DNA from: Acidobacteriota bacterium
GTDB taxonomy: Bacteria > Acidobacteriota > Vicinamibacteria > Vicinamibacterales > UBA2999
DNA: 64,000 nucleotides
Reading direction: 5' to 3'
Assembly: GCA_018000455.1 (NCBI GenBank)
Contig: JAGNJW010000023.1
Location: forward strand, 24,909 to 88,908
Made by a program: the position numbers and the translations under genes
Notes under the pieces: generated by a model
Databases searched by the model: none
The model's input: only the letters and a program-made list of their open reading frames with translations
Told to the model about the DNA's origin: nothing
Part shown: piece after piece, positions 35,627 to 44,937 of the stretch
Layout of the letters: every line of letters begins with the position of its first letter
How positions within the stretch are numbered: the first letter of the stretch is position 1

Positions 35627-36196
35627 GTGACCCCCAATCCTCACTCCCGGCCCGACACGGAGGCCGACGATGTGGCCCGCGCGGTTCGGGGCGACACGGC
35701 GGCATTCGAGCGCCTCTACCGCGCCCACGTGCCACGCATTCTCGCCCTCACCCGCCGCATGGCCGGCCCCGACCGCGCCGACGAGCTGACCCAGGACGTC
35801 TTCGTCCGGGCCTGGCAGAAGCTGGCGCTCTTCCGCGGAGAATCGTCGCTGGCCACCTGGCTGCACCGGATGGCGGTGAACATCGTGATCGAGCAGTTCC
35901 GGACCTTGGGCAAGGCCCGCGACCGTTTCCTGCCTGAAGGCGACGACGTGCTCGCCGGAGTGGCCGCGCCCATCGACGCCGTGCGCGGCTGGCATGCCTC
36001 CATGGACATCGACGTGGCGGTGGGCCGGCTGCCGCCAGGCGCCCGGACCGTGTTCGTGCTGCACGACGTCGAGGGCTACCGGCACGAAGAGATCGGCACG
36101 CTGCTCGGCGTGTCGGTCGGTACCTCGAAATCGCAACTGCACCGCGCCCGGATGTCGCTGCGCGGGCACCTCACCGCCTCGGAGGCCGCGTCGTGA
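35627..36196 (+). CDS. ECF RNA polymerase sigma factor (first module)
   Basis: 189 residues. Region 2 (FERLYRAHVPRILALTRRMAGPDRADELTQDVFVRAWQKL) and region 4 (LPPGARTVFVLHDVEGYRHEEIGTLLGVSVGTSKSQLHRARMSLR) are intact with a short linker. GTG start 35627; GAAGGAG lies 20 bases upstream, rather far. Coupled by GTGA to the anti-sigma factor. Signal unknown. Confidence 0.92.
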   Translation: MTPNPHSRPDTEADDVARAVRGDTAAFERLYRAHVPRILALTRRMAGPDRADELTQDVFVRAWQKLALFRGESSLATWLHRMAVNIVIEQFRTLGKARDRFLPEGDDVLAGVAAPIDAVRGWHASMDIDVAVGRLPPGARTVFVLHDVEGYRHEEIGTLLGVSVGTSKSQLHRARMSLRGHLTASEAAS

Positions 36197-36921
36197 ACAG
36201 GCATCCTGTCGACGCCCTGTCCGACTATCTCGACGACCATCTCGAGGGCGGCGCCCGGACGGCCATCGACACCCATCTGGCCGGATGCGCCGACTGCCGG
36301 GCAGTGGTGGCCGATCTCATCACGGTGCGAGCAACCGCCTCGGCCCGGCGCGAGGCTGTCGCGGCGCCGACGACGGATCTGTGGCCGGGGATCGCGGCAC
36401 GCCTGGCGGGCCCGCGCGAGATGGCGGCGCCGATCGCCTTGGGTGCACCTTCTGCCGCTCCCGCGCCGCCCGTCGTGTGGTATCGGCGCCGCTGGTCGGT
36501 GGGGCTGCCGGAACTGGCCGTGGCGGCCACGCTGCTGGCGGCCGTTGGCGGTGCGTCCTTGTGGCCACGCGCCACACCTCCGGCGCCGGCGGCCGCCACC
36601 CCGGTGCCGATCATCGCGGAGTCCGACGCCTTCGACATCGGCGACGAGCGGGTGACGCCGGTCGATTTCGCCGACGCACAGTACGACGCCGCCATCGGGG
36701 ATCTCGAGCGGGTACTGCAGGAACAGCGTGAATGGCTCGACCCGCGCACGGTCATCGTGCTCGAACGCAACCTGCGCGTCATCGACGACGCCATTGGCGA
36801 GGCGCGCCAGGCCCTGGCAACCGACCCTGCCAATGCCCTGTTGAACGCGCATCTGGCCGGTGCGCGTCAGCGCAAGCTGGATCTGCTGCGCCGCGCGGCG
36901 CGAATCACCGAAGGAGACTGA
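36193..36921 (+). CDS. Zinc-finger anti-sigma factor (first module)
   Basis: 242 residues. N-terminal ZAS domain with His28, Cys32 and Cys35 (HLAGCADC), a Pro-rich linker, one transmembrane helix (about 100-120) and a periplasmic domain with helical repeats (DAAIGDLERVLQEQREWLDPRTV...). It should sequester the sigma factor encoded just upstream until an envelope signal. Overlaps both neighbours (GTGA and TGATG). Confidence 0.88.
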   Translation: MNRHPVDALSDYLDDHLEGGARTAIDTHLAGCADCRAVVADLITVRATASARREAVAAPTTDLWPGIAARLAGPREMAAPIALGAPSAAPAPPVVWYRRRWSVGLPELAVAATLLAAVGGASLWPRATPPAPAAATPVPIIAESDAFDIGDERVTPVDFADAQYDAAIGDLERVLQEQREWLDPRTVIVLERNLRVIDDAIGEARQALATDPANALLNAHLAGARQRKLDLLRRAARITEGD

Positions 36922-38162
36922 TGTCCATGGCCGCCCGAAATCTCCCGCTCGCACTCGCGCTCGTGTCGCTGCTCGCGGTCGTGCCCGCGACATTCGCCGG
37001 TCCGGCGCTGCCAGCCTCGGAGGCCGCACAGAGCGCGCCGCCGGCACCCGCCGCCCAGCAGGCACCCGTCGAAGCGCGGCCTGGCTGGACCGACGCTGGT
37101 GAGTCGCCCCGCACCGACGACACGGTGGATGTCGCCAAGGGCACGCGGCTCGTGCTGTCGAGCCATGCCGGTGAGGTCATCGTGCGCGCCTGGGATCGCG
37201 ACGCCGTGCGCGTGCAGGCCCGTCACGGTTCGCGCGATCGCGTCGACGTCCAGTCGGCCGACAACACCCTGCGCATCCGCACCCGTGGCACGCGCGGCCC
37301 CGGCGGTGTCGTCGACTACACGCTCACGGTCCCGCGCTGGATGCCCGTGAACATCTCGGGCACCTACCTGGCCGCGACGATCGAAGGCACGACCGCCGAG
37401 GTCAGCGTGGAGACCGTGGGCGGTGATCTCACACTCAAGGGCGGGTCGGGCGCCGTGTCGCTACGCTCGATCGAGGGCGCGATCCGCGCCGAAGGCGCCT
37501 CGGGCAAGCTGAACCTCTCCACGGTGAACGACTCGATCACGCTCACCGGCGTCGCCGGTGATGTCGTGGCCGAGACCGTCAACGGCGATGTGACGATCAC
37601 CAACGCCAAGGTCTCGAGCCTCGAAGTCTCGACCGTCAACGGCGACGTGCGCTTCGAGAGCACGACGACCGACAAAGGCACCTACCGCGTGAGCACGCAC
37701 CAGGGGGACATCCGCATCAGTCTCGGTCAGCAGGCCAGCGCCACGGTCTTCATCCGCACCTTCCGCGGCGACTTCAGCAGCGACTTCCCGGTGACCTTGC
37801 CCAAGGGAGAGGCGGACAAGGACTCCAACAAGCGCTTCAACTTCACGCTCGGGTCGGGCGCGGCACGCGTGGAACTACAGTCGTTCCAGGGCGACATCCA
37901 CGTGGCGAAAGGCCCACTGCTCTCACGTGAGGACGAACGGGCGCAGCGCAGGAATCGCAAGGGCGGCAAGGACAAGGCTTCCAACTTCACGATCGACCAG
38001 AGCATCGAAGCGATGATCGAGGCCGGCATCGACACCGGCCTGGAACGACTGAGCGACTGGGGGCGCTTGCCGGTTGCGCCGGTCGCACCGCCGACGCCCG
38101 CCGCAGCACCCGCGCCGCCGACGCCTCCCGCGTCGCGCGTTCCCCGCGTGCCGCGTCCCTAG
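36921..38162 (+). CDS. Secreted DUF4097-family beta-helix protein
   Basis: 413 residues. Signal peptide (about 1-27), Pro/Ala linker, then repeating short strands of the DUF4097 adhesin-like beta-helix (VETVGGDLTLKGGSGAVSLRSIEGAIRAEGASGKLNLSTVNDSITLTG, residues about 150-310) and a basic, Pro-rich tail (ARVPRVPRP type). Third gene of the ECF operon, a common arrangement in Acidobacteria. Probably an envelope-exposed target of the sigma factor. Its stop shares a CTAG with the stop of the converging acetyltransferase gene. Confidence 0.85.
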   Translation: MSMAARNLPLALALVSLLAVVPATFAGPALPASEAAQSAPPAPAAQQAPVEARPGWTDAGESPRTDDTVDVAKGTRLVLSSHAGEVIVRAWDRDAVRVQARHGSRDRVDVQSADNTLRIRTRGTRGPGGVVDYTLTVPRWMPVNISGTYLAATIEGTTAEVSVETVGGDLTLKGGSGAVSLRSIEGAIRAEGASGKLNLSTVNDSITLTGVAGDVVAETVNGDVTITNAKVSSLEVSTVNGDVRFESTTTDKGTYRVSTHQGDIRISLGQQASATVFIRTFRGDFSSDFPVTLPKGEADKDSNKRFNFTLGSGAARVELQSFQGDIHVAKGPLLSREDERAQRRNRKGGKDKASNFTIDQSIEAMIEAGIDTGLERLSDWGRLPVAPVAPPTPAAAPAPPTPPASRVPRVPRP

Positions 38163-38698
38163 CCGAGGATGAGCTCGGCGTGCAGCACGGCGCCGTCGCC
38201 CGGCACGCTGCGGATGACGAAGCCGGCGTGCCGCACCACGGCGCGCATGGCGTCGTTGTCGGCCAGCATGTCGCCATGAAGCCGGTGCAGCCCCAGCATC
38301 CTTGCCGCCGCCACCAGGTGCTGCATCACGGCGCGACCAAGACCGAGGCCTTGCCAGCGGTCGATGACGAGCAGTGCGATCTCGGCGGCTCCTGGCTCGG
38401 TGTATTTGAGGCGCCCGAGCGCCAGCACTTCGAGGCTGCCATCGGCGGTGACGTGCTCGGCCACGAGGGCCATTCCGGCGGCCGGGTCCACCCGGCAGGT
38501 AAGCGCCAGGCGTGAATGCGTGATGCGCTGCTGGAGCGACGAGAGGTGGAAGTAGCGCTGGTAGACCGAGCGCATCGAGAGACCGGCGTGGAAGGCCGCC
38601 ATGTAAGCCGCATCGTCGGCGCGGATCGGGCGAATCACCACGCCAGTGCCATCCGTCAGGACCACTTCGCCCGCGCGCGCCGTGTCGCTCGCGTCCAT
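38159..38698 (-). CDS. GNAT-family N-acetyltransferase
   Basis: 179 residues with the GNAT acetyl-CoA fold: VVIRPIRADDAAYMAAFHAGLS at the start, AEIALLVIDRWQGLGLGRAVMQHLVAAARMLG (motif A, QGLGLG pyrophosphate loop) and LLADNDAMRAVVRHAGF. It resembles the acetyltransferase modules of Pat/YfiQ-type proteins, including an R-Y-F segment (SVYQRYFHLSSLQ). The start is set by a TATGCT box six bases upstream. Confidence 0.87.
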   Translation of the reverse strand: MDASDTARAGEVVLTDGTGVVIRPIRADDAAYMAAFHAGLSMRSVYQRYFHLSSLQQRITHSRLALTCRVDPAAGMALVAEHVTADGSLEVLALGRLKYTEPGAAEIALLVIDRWQGLGLGRAVMQHLVAAARMLGLHRLHGDMLADNDAMRAVVRHAGFVIRSVPGDGAVLHAELILG

Positions 38699-38704
38699 GG
38701 TGAT

Positions 38705-38710
38705 AGCATA
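38705..38710 (-). promoter_or_regulatory. -10 box TATGCT, leaderless type
   Basis: On the minus strand, TATGCT lies six bases before ATG 38698; no Shine-Dalgarno. Confidence 0.5.
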
Positions 38711-38744
38711 GCGGGCGTTTCGTCCGCGCTCTGCCGGTGGTGCC

Positions 38745-39248
38745 ATGGCTCTAGTCGACGACCTGCTTCCAGAGTTCGACCGCGAAATCGCCACGACTCG
38801 CCGGCTGCTCGACCGCCTGCCGGACGACCGGCTGGGCTGGCAGCCGCACCCGAAGAGCATGACGCTCGCCGCGCTGGCCGAGCACATCGGGCAGCTGGGC
38901 GTGTGGGGACAGCTCACGCTGAACCAGGCCGCCGTGGATCTGGAAGCCATGGCGCGGCCGCCGGACTACCAGGGTCTGGCGTCGAAGGGCGCCATCGTCG
39001 CGCACTTCGACGCCGAGATGGGCGCCGCGCGAACGGCGCTCGCCGGCAGGTCGGATGCCGAGCTCATGGCTCCCTGGACGCTAAGACGCGGCCAGCAGGA
39101 GTTCTTCACGCTGCCCAAGGCCTCGTGCTGGCGCACGTTCGTGATGAACCATCTGATTCATCATCGCGGACAGCTCAGCGTCTACCTGCGCGAACTCGAC
39201 GTGCCGTTGCCGTCGATCTACGGACCGAGTGCCGACGAAGCCATCTGA
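38745..39248 (+). CDS. DinB-family protein (putative metal-dependent transferase)
   Basis: 167 residues, four-helix bundle. Putative metal histidines: HIGQLGVWG near 47 and MNHLIHHRGQLSVYLRELDVPLPSIYGPS near 137-160, the canonical DinB_2 ending. Members include maleylpyruvate isomerase- and bacillithiol transferase-like enzymes; bacillithiol use is also hinted by the bacilliredoxin gene at 4825. It ends 20 bases inside the next gene. Confidence 0.85.
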   Translation: MALVDDLLPEFDREIATTRRLLDRLPDDRLGWQPHPKSMTLAALAEHIGQLGVWGQLTLNQAAVDLEAMARPPDYQGLASKGAIVAHFDAEMGAARTALAGRSDAELMAPWTLRRGQQEFFTLPKASCWRTFVMNHLIHHRGQLSVYLRELDVPLPSIYGPSADEAI

Positions 39249-40749
39249 GGACACGCGGGTCTCACCCGCGTGCCTGTGGCTGGGTGGGCTCGCCTTCGCC
39301 CTGATGGCGACGCTGAACGCCGGCGGCTATCGCTACGGCGTCGCCGACCAGGCCTTCTACATCCCCGCCATTCTTCACCAGCTCGATCCAGCGCTCTACC
39401 CGCGCGACTGGGCGATGCTCGGCGCGCAGGGCCGCTACTTCCTCGTGGACGAGATCGGCGGCGCGCTGGTTGGCCTGACGGGAGTTCGGCTGCCGGTCTG
39501 GTTCGCGCTGGCGCAGGGGGCGACCCTGCTGGCCTTCTATGCCGGCGCCGTCGCGCTGGGCCGGGCCATACTCACCACGCCGTGGGCCCTGGCGGCCTGG
39601 ATTGCGGCCCTCACCCTCAGGCACCGCATCGCCAAGACCGGTGCGAACACGCTCGAGGGTTACTTCCATCCGCGGGTGCTGGTCTTCGCCATCGGCCTCA
39701 TGGCGCTGGCCGACGTCCTCGGCGGCCGGCGAAGCCGGCCGCTGCTGCTGCTGGTCGCCGCGGCAGCCCTGCACCCGACCACCGCGGCGCTGTTCTTCGC
39801 CATCGCGCTGGTGACGATCGCGGTCACCGAGCCGCGCCTCACTCGGACGGCGCTCGTCGCCGGTGGCACGGCGGCGGCCGCCGGCGTCGCGAGTGTGGCG
39901 GCGGGCCTCACGCCGTTCGATCTGACGCCAATGGAACCGGTGTGGCGGGCGCTGGTCGCCACCAAGGACTACACGTTTCCGACGACGTGGTCGACCGCCA
40001 CGTGGGCCGTGAACCTCCTCGGCCCGGCGGTGCTCGTGGCGGCCGCGTGGCGACGCCGTCGCGACGGTGTGCTGACGAGGCACGAGTTGGGCCTGGTGGC
40101 CGGGTGCCTGGCGCTCGTGGCCGGCTTCCTCCTGTCACTGCCGCTCATCGCCGCAGGCGTACCTCTCGCCGTGCAGCTGCAGACCTCACGGGCGTTCTGG
40201 CCGGTCGAAACCATGGCGACGCTGTTCCTCGTCTGGTGGCTGGTGGATCGACCGGCGCGCGCCGGCCGCCACCTCGGGCTGGCGCACGCGGTCGCAGTGG
40301 TGCTGGTCGGCGTGAGCCTGGGGCGCGGTGTCTACGTCGGCTTCGTCGAGAGCCCAGAACGGCCGACCTTCGCCGTCGATCTGCCGGACGACGACTGGGT
40401 CCGGGCCCTCGACTGGATCCGCGAGCACACACCGGTCGACGCCTGCGTGCTCGCCGATCCGGGCCATGCCTGGAAACCGGGCATGGGCACGGCCGTGCGC
40501 ATCGGCGCCGCGCGTGACGTCTTTCTCGAAGAAACGAAAGACGTGGCGATGGCGATGTACTCGCGCGAGGCGGCCCACCGCGTGGCGGCACGCATCGAGG
40601 CCACGCAGGGCTTCGACGAGATGTCGACCGACGCGCTGCGCGCGCTGGGTGCGGAGGCAGGCTGCACGGTGCTGGCCGTGCCGCGCGTGCTCGACCTGCC
40701 GCTGCTCTATCAGGCGGGTGACACGCGGGTCTACTCGCTCGCCCCGTAG
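39229..40749 (+). CDS. Polytopic membrane protein of unknown function
   Basis: 506 residues. About ten transmembrane helices over residues 12-350 (for example LLAFYAGAVALGRAILTTPWALAAWIAALTL, ALFFAIALVTIAV), and a soluble C-terminal domain (380-506) with WIREHTPVDACVLADPGHAWKPGMGTAVRIGA. It resembles DUF6798 or oligosaccharyl-transferase-like integral proteins with a sugar-processing flavour, but I cannot name it. GTG 39229 overlaps the DinB stop and seems the only start that keeps helix 1. Confidence 0.7.
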   Translation: MPTKPSEDTRVSPACLWLGGLAFALMATLNAGGYRYGVADQAFYIPAILHQLDPALYPRDWAMLGAQGRYFLVDEIGGALVGLTGVRLPVWFALAQGATLLAFYAGAVALGRAILTTPWALAAWIAALTLRHRIAKTGANTLEGYFHPRVLVFAIGLMALADVLGGRRSRPLLLLVAAAALHPTTAALFFAIALVTIAVTEPRLTRTALVAGGTAAAAGVASVAAGLTPFDLTPMEPVWRALVATKDYTFPTTWSTATWAVNLLGPAVLVAAAWRRRRDGVLTRHELGLVAGCLALVAGFLLSLPLIAAGVPLAVQLQTSRAFWPVETMATLFLVWWLVDRPARAGRHLGLAHAVAVVLVGVSLGRGVYVGFVESPERPTFAVDLPDDDWVRALDWIREHTPVDACVLADPGHAWKPGMGTAVRIGAARDVFLEETKDVAMAMYSREAAHRVAARIEATQGFDEMSTDALRALGAEAGCTVLAVPRVLDLPLLYQAGDTRVYSLAP

Positions 40750-40807
40750 CTTGCGCCGCGCCTGGCTCGTCCCGCCGCTCACCCAAGGTTCCGGGGCCTC
40801 CGCGGGG

Positions 40808-40813
40808 TATACT
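40808..40813 (+). promoter_or_regulatory. -10 box TATACT with Shine-Dalgarno-led gene
   Basis: TATACT 38 bases before ATG 40852, followed by a perfect AGGAGG at 40839-40844. In contrast to the leaderless genes this is a conventional leadered transcript. Confidence 0.5.
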
Positions 40814-40851
40814 CCGGCCAATCGCCGGGCTCCCCGGCAGGAGGACTCGAC

Positions 40852-42138
40852 ATGGCCGCCACCGTCTCGCGCCGCAATTTCGCCAAGCTGTTCGCTGCCG
40901 GGGGCTCGGCTGCCCTCCTGGCCGACCCGATCTTCGCGCGGGGCATGGCCGCGGCCAGCGACATCCTGCCGGCCGGCCCCTCTGCGGGCGAACCGTTTTG
41001 GACGAGCGTCCGCGAGCAGTTCGTGATGCCGCCGGACCTGGCCGTGATGAACGCCGCCAACCTGTGCCCGGCCTCGCGTCCTGCCGCCGAGGCCCTGACC
41101 CGCGAATCGAAGAGCGTCGACACCGACCCATCGCCGACCAACCGCGCCCGGTTGATGCCCGAGAAGGAAGCCACTCGCACGGCGCTCGCCGCGTTCCTCC
41201 GCGTGTCGCCTGACGAGATCATCATCACCCGCAACACCAGCGAGTCGAACAACATGGTGTCGAACGGCCTGGATCTCAAGGCCGGCGACGAGGTGCTGCT
41301 GCACGAAGACAACCACCCGAGCAATCTCGTCGCGTGGCGCGAGAAGGCGAAGCGCTTCGGCTTCTCGGTCGTCGTCGTGCCCCAGAAGAATCCGCATCCT
41401 GGTCCGGAGTACTACCTCGACGCCTTCACCAAGGCCATCACACCGCGCACGAAGGTGATGTCGGTCACGCACTTGACGAGCACCGTGGGCGACCTCATGC
41501 CGGCGAAGGAACTGGCCGCTCTCGCCCGCTCGCGCGGCGTCCTCTTCCTGCTCGATGGCGCGCAGAGCTTCGGCCTGCTCGACGTCAACCTGGCCGACAT
41601 CCAGCCCGACTTCTACTCCGGCAGTGCCCACAAGTGGCCGTGCGGGGCTCGTGAGTGCGGCGTCCTCTACGTGAACAAGACCGCGCAGGCGAAGCTCTGG
41701 CCCAGTGTCTACAGCGCCTATCCAGGCGCCGTCGGCTTCTCGAAGACCTTCGAGAGCTTCGGTCAGCGTGACGAGGCGACGATGATCGCGATGCACGAAG
41801 CGCTGACGCTCCAGACCAAGGTCGGACGCGCTGCCATCGAGACGCGCTCGCGCGCTCTGACGACGCAGGTCATGGAAGGCCTGGCGAAGATCCCGGGCAT
41901 CACCAACTGGACGTCGCCGGTAGCGGCGCGCCGCGTGGCCGTCGTGTCGTTCGTGCCCGGCACACTCGACGCTGGCAAGCTCGCCACGGCGCTCTACACC
42001 AACGACCGCATCGGCATCACGACCCGCGGCGGCCAGGACCGGCCTGGCATCCGCGTCTCGCCGCACTTCTACAACAGCCCTGCGGAAGTGGACCGGTTCG
42101 TCTCGGCCGTGGCGAAGTACATGAAGAGCGGGATCTAA
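40852..42138 (+). CDS. Tat-exported class V aminotransferase (cysteine desulfurase-like)
   Basis: 428 residues. Twin-arginine signal (SRRNFAKLFAAGGSAALL, 6-23). PLP fold: TRNTSESNNMVSNGLDL, HEDNHPSNLVAWREKA, SVTHLTSTVGDLMP, and the PLP lysine in YSGSAHKWPCG near residue 262. Similar proteins are isopenicillin-N-epimerase-like or egtE/cysteine-lyase-like. Periplasmic location is unusual for this fold and fits a secreted PLP enzyme like the one at 31103. Strong AGGAGG Shine-Dalgarno. Confidence 0.88.
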   Translation: MAATVSRRNFAKLFAAGGSAALLADPIFARGMAAASDILPAGPSAGEPFWTSVREQFVMPPDLAVMNAANLCPASRPAAEALTRESKSVDTDPSPTNRARLMPEKEATRTALAAFLRVSPDEIIITRNTSESNNMVSNGLDLKAGDEVLLHEDNHPSNLVAWREKAKRFGFSVVVVPQKNPHPGPEYYLDAFTKAITPRTKVMSVTHLTSTVGDLMPAKELAALARSRGVLFLLDGAQSFGLLDVNLADIQPDFYSGSAHKWPCGARECGVLYVNKTAQAKLWPSVYSAYPGAVGFSKTFESFGQRDEATMIAMHEALTLQTKVGRAAIETRSRALTTQVMEGLAKIPGITNWTSPVAARRVAVVSFVPGTLDAGKLATALYTNDRIGITTRGGQDRPGIRVSPHFYNSPAEVDRFVSAVAKYMKSGI

Positions 42139-42244
42139 CCCAGACCGCAGTTGCATTGCCGCGGCGTCCGGTCGTCGGCTCCGATGAGTCGCGCCGGTCA
42201 ACCCGCGCCTCCCGGCGACTTGTCCTGAGGTCCGAAGCGCTTCT

Positions 42245-42267
42245 GGGGGCCCCCAACCGGGGCCCCC
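42245..42267 (+). terminator. GC hairpin downstream of the aminotransferase gene
   Basis: Perfect 9-bp stem GGGGGCCCC / GGGGCCCCC with a 5-base loop (CAACC), about 105 bases after the stop. Very stable but without a T-run; probable terminator or RNA end-protection hairpin. Confidence 0.45.
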
Positions 42268-42837
42268 GTCGCGCGGACTCTGCGCGATGGGGTGGCGTCC
42301 CCTGTGATGTGCGTCGCCCGCACTCCCGGCGCGAGTGTCGGCCTCTTGCGCGACGACGACTCATAGTCACTCGCCGCCCGAACACCACGCCAACGCAAAC
42401 TGCGCTGCGGCCAAGGTGGCCGCACACTCTACCGGGCAGTTGCTCGATGGCGTCGGTATCCCACCATCCGGGAAAGTCGCTGTTCAGGCTGGGCCCGTCT
42501 TGCACCCGGCGACGAGTGCGGCCGCCAGCGGCCAGGACGCTGCGCCTCCTGCCGCCACGGCCAGTGTAGCTGGGCCGAGATGCCCTTACGAAGCGAACGC
42601 GGGCCACCGAAATACACACCGCGCGGGACCGTGCATGCCGGCACCTACATGACGTCGCGGCAGATCCTGGCGGCTGACGCGGCCCGTGAGCAGCGTCGGG
42701 GAGAAGAGCCTCACAGCCGCCGCGGCGAGCACCCGCGGTCGCGATGATCGCCGCGACCAAACGCCCACGGCCGACGCGATGCTGGTCGCCAGGGCCGAAT
42801 CGGCCGCGGCCTCGCACCGCGTCCTATCGGCACGACG
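42268..42837. other. Gene-free stretch
   Basis: About 570 bases (700 counting from the stop at 42138) where the longest open frames are antisense-type low-complexity translations with no recognisable domain. Apart from the hairpin at 42245-42267, I see no promoter, repeat or RNA gene of note. It separates the aminotransferase from the M20 gene cluster. Confidence 0.5.
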
Positions 42838-43212
42838 CTATGTCTGCAGCGGAATCGCACTCAGCGTCAGCACCGGCGCGTCCTCATCGCCGTACCACAG
42901 TTGCATGACGACGCCGTCGACACGCGCACCAGGGATCGGCAGATCCACGGCTCCCCCGGAGGTTGCCGGCCAGCTGGTGTCGAGCGCTTCACAGACGATG
43001 TCCTGCGCCAGGCTGAGCACGCCTTCGGCCGCCTCGGCGTAGACCTCGAAGTCGCCGATGTCGTCGGTCTCGATGTCGAGCGCCGTGGTGGCACCGTCGC
43101 CGTCTGGCCCTTCGATTGTGACCATCTGATCATCGGCGGCCGCGCTGAAACCCTCGGGGAGACCCGCCGCCAGCGCGGCGGCGAGTTCCCGGGCGAATGC
43201 GACGGGCGTCAC
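42838..43212 (-). CDS. Small hypothetical protein coupled to M20 gene
   Basis: 124 residues (VTPVAFARELAAALAAGLPEGFS..., FEVYAEAAEGVLSLAQDIVCEALDTSWPA, GARVDGVVMQLWYGDEDAPVLTLSAIPL). Predicted alpha/beta, acidic. The GTG start is two bases after the TAG of the M20 gene at 43215, so translation is coupled. No family recognised. Confidence 0.65.
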   Translation of the reverse strand: MTPVAFARELAAALAAGLPEGFSAAADDQMVTIEGPDGDGATTALDIETDDIGDFEVYAEAAEGVLSLAQDIVCEALDTSWPATSGGAVDLPIPGARVDGVVMQLWYGDEDAPVLTLSAIPLQT

Positions 43213-43214
43213 GC

Positions 43215-44870
43215 CTACTTCCGCTCGTCCTGCGGCGGCGCGGGCGGCGTCGTGCGCACGGTCGGGTACTTGATGCCGAGCTGATCGAGGTAGGTCGGAT
43301 ACTTGCTCGGGTCGTAGTAGAACTTCTTCATCTCTTCGCGATACTTGCCGAGGATGCTCTCGTTCAGGAAGGTCGGTGCCGGCGTATCGGCCTTGATGAA
43401 GGGGATGTACTTCACGTCCTTGGTCTGGACGTTGTTGAAGTAGTCCCAGGCGGCCGTGACGAGTTCCGGCTTGGTCAGCAGGTCGAGGATCGTCATGGCC
43501 TGTACCTTGGCGCCGGCCACGACACCTTTGTGCGCGATCGGCGTGGCGCTGGCGATGCCGCTCGACCAGTTGTGGCCCGGCAAGCCGGGGATGTTCGCCG
43601 GGTAGCGCAGCGTCACCGTCGGCACGTTCCACGACACGTCGCCGATGTCGTCCGACCCGCCGCCCATGTTGTCCTCGTTCTTGACCGGCTGCCCCATCTC
43701 GGCGAGCTTGGTCGCCAGCCCCGGCTGCGTCGGGTTGCCGAGTTCCTTCTGCAGGCCCTTGGCCAGCGTCTGGTCGGCCTCGCTCCACTCGGGCAGACCG
43801 ACGCGCTGGATGTTGGCGAAGACCGTGTCGGCGACCGGCTTGTTGAAGTGCTGCGGATAGGCAGTGCCGAGAATGCGCGACGTCCACGTGGTATTGGTCA
43901 TCAGCGCCGCGCCCTCGGCCATCTTGTTGCCGATGTCCCACAGCTCCTGGATGTGCGGCTGGTCGTTCTCGCGGAAGTAGAACCAGATGCTGGCGTTGCG
44001 CGGCACGACGTTGGGCTGGTCGCCGCCGTTGACGATGACCGAGTGCGAGCGCTGCGACAAGCGCAGGTGCTCGCGGCGGTACTGCCAGCCCACGCTCATC
44101 AGTTCGACCGCGTCGAGGGCCGAGCGGCCGCGCCACGGGGCCCCGGCGCTGTGTGCCGTCTCGCCCTCGAAGATGTACTCGACCGACATCATGCCGTTGC
44201 CGCCGCCAGCGCCCCACGATACGTTGAGGTTATTGCCGACGTGCGTGAAGAGCGTGACATCGACGTCCTTGAACATGCCGTCGCGCACGAACCAGGCCTT
44301 GCTGGCCAGCTGCTCTTCGGCCACCCCTGGCCACAGCATGATCGTGCCGGGCAGCTTCTCGCGCTCCATGACCCGCTTGACGGCGATCGCCGCCACTATG
44401 TTGAGCGGCATGCCGGTGTTGTGGCCCTCACCGTGGCCCGGTGCGCCTTCAAGGATGGGATCCTTGTAGGCGACGCCGGGCTTCTGGGACGACTGCGGGA
44501 TGCCATCGATGTCGGAGCCGAGCGCGATGACCGGCTTGCCGCTGCCGAAGGTGGCCACCCACGCCGTCGGAATGCCGGACACGCCGCGGGTGACCGTGAA
44601 GCCGTTCTTCTCGAGCAGTCCGGTCAGATACTTCGACGTCTCGACTTCCTGGAAGCCGAGTTCGCCGAAGCTGAAGACCGAATCCACGGCCTCCTGGGCC
44701 AGCTTGGCCAGGCCGTCTACGTGTTCGGCGACACCGCGCTTCATCGCGGTGAGATTGGCCTCGGCGGCGGTGGGCGCCGCGGGCTTGGCGGCCGGCGTCT
44801 GCGCCAAGGCGACCGAGGCCGTCGCGGCCAGGGCGAGAGCAGTAACAACGAGCGTAGGCGTTCGACTCAT
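43215..44870 (-). CDS. Secreted M20-family amidohydrolase (copy A)
   Basis: 551 residues. Signal peptide (about 1-23, ending LAQ), then M20/AbgB-like fold: ALGSDIDGIP, PGHGEGHNTGMPLNIVAAIAVKRVM, WPGVAEEQLASKAWFVRDGMF and a lid domain. Likely cleaves amide bonds of small substrates such as aminobenzoyl-glutamate or N-acyl amino acids. About 1.4 kb of it is nearly identical to copy B; the signal peptide and the last roughly 65 codons differ. Starts after a GGAG Shine-Dalgarno 67 bases downstream of copy B. Confidence 0.87.
   Translation of the reverse strand: MSRTPTLVVTALALAATASVALAQTPAAKPAAPTAAEANLTAMKRGVAEHVDGLAKLAQEAVDSVFSFGELGFQEVETSKYLTGLLEKNGFTVTRGVSGIPTAWVATFGSGKPVIALGSDIDGIPQSSQKPGVAYKDPILEGAPGHGEGHNTGMPLNIVAAIAVKRVMEREKLPGTIMLWPGVAEEQLASKAWFVRDGMFKDVDVTLFTHVGNNLNVSWGAGGGNGMMSVEYIFEGETAHSAGAPWRGRSALDAVELMSVGWQYRREHLRLSQRSHSVIVNGGDQPNVVPRNASIWFYFRENDQPHIQELWDIGNKMAEGAALMTNTTWTSRILGTAYPQHFNKPVADTVFANIQRVGLPEWSEADQTLAKGLQKELGNPTQPGLATKLAEMGQPVKNEDNMGGGSDDIGDVSWNVPTVTLRYPANIPGLPGHNWSSGIASATPIAHKGVVAGAKVQAMTILDLLTKPELVTAAWDYFNNVQTKDVKYIPFIKADTPAPTFLNESILGKYREEMKKFYYDPSKYPTYLDQLGIKYPTVRTTPPAPPQDERK
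43402..44804 (-). repeat. Direct repeat, copy A (1.4 kb, within M20 gene A)
   Basis: 1403 bases nearly identical to 45125-46527 (constant offset 1723). One difference was noticed (GATCGTC versus GATGGTC near 43487). The edges drop to diverged sequence abruptly, as expected from recent duplication plus gene conversion. Confidence 0.85.
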
Positions 44871-44937
44871 CGAGCGTTTCTCCTCAGAACACGGGAATTG
44901 AACGGGTGCGGGGCTGACAACGGCCCGTCACCATCGC

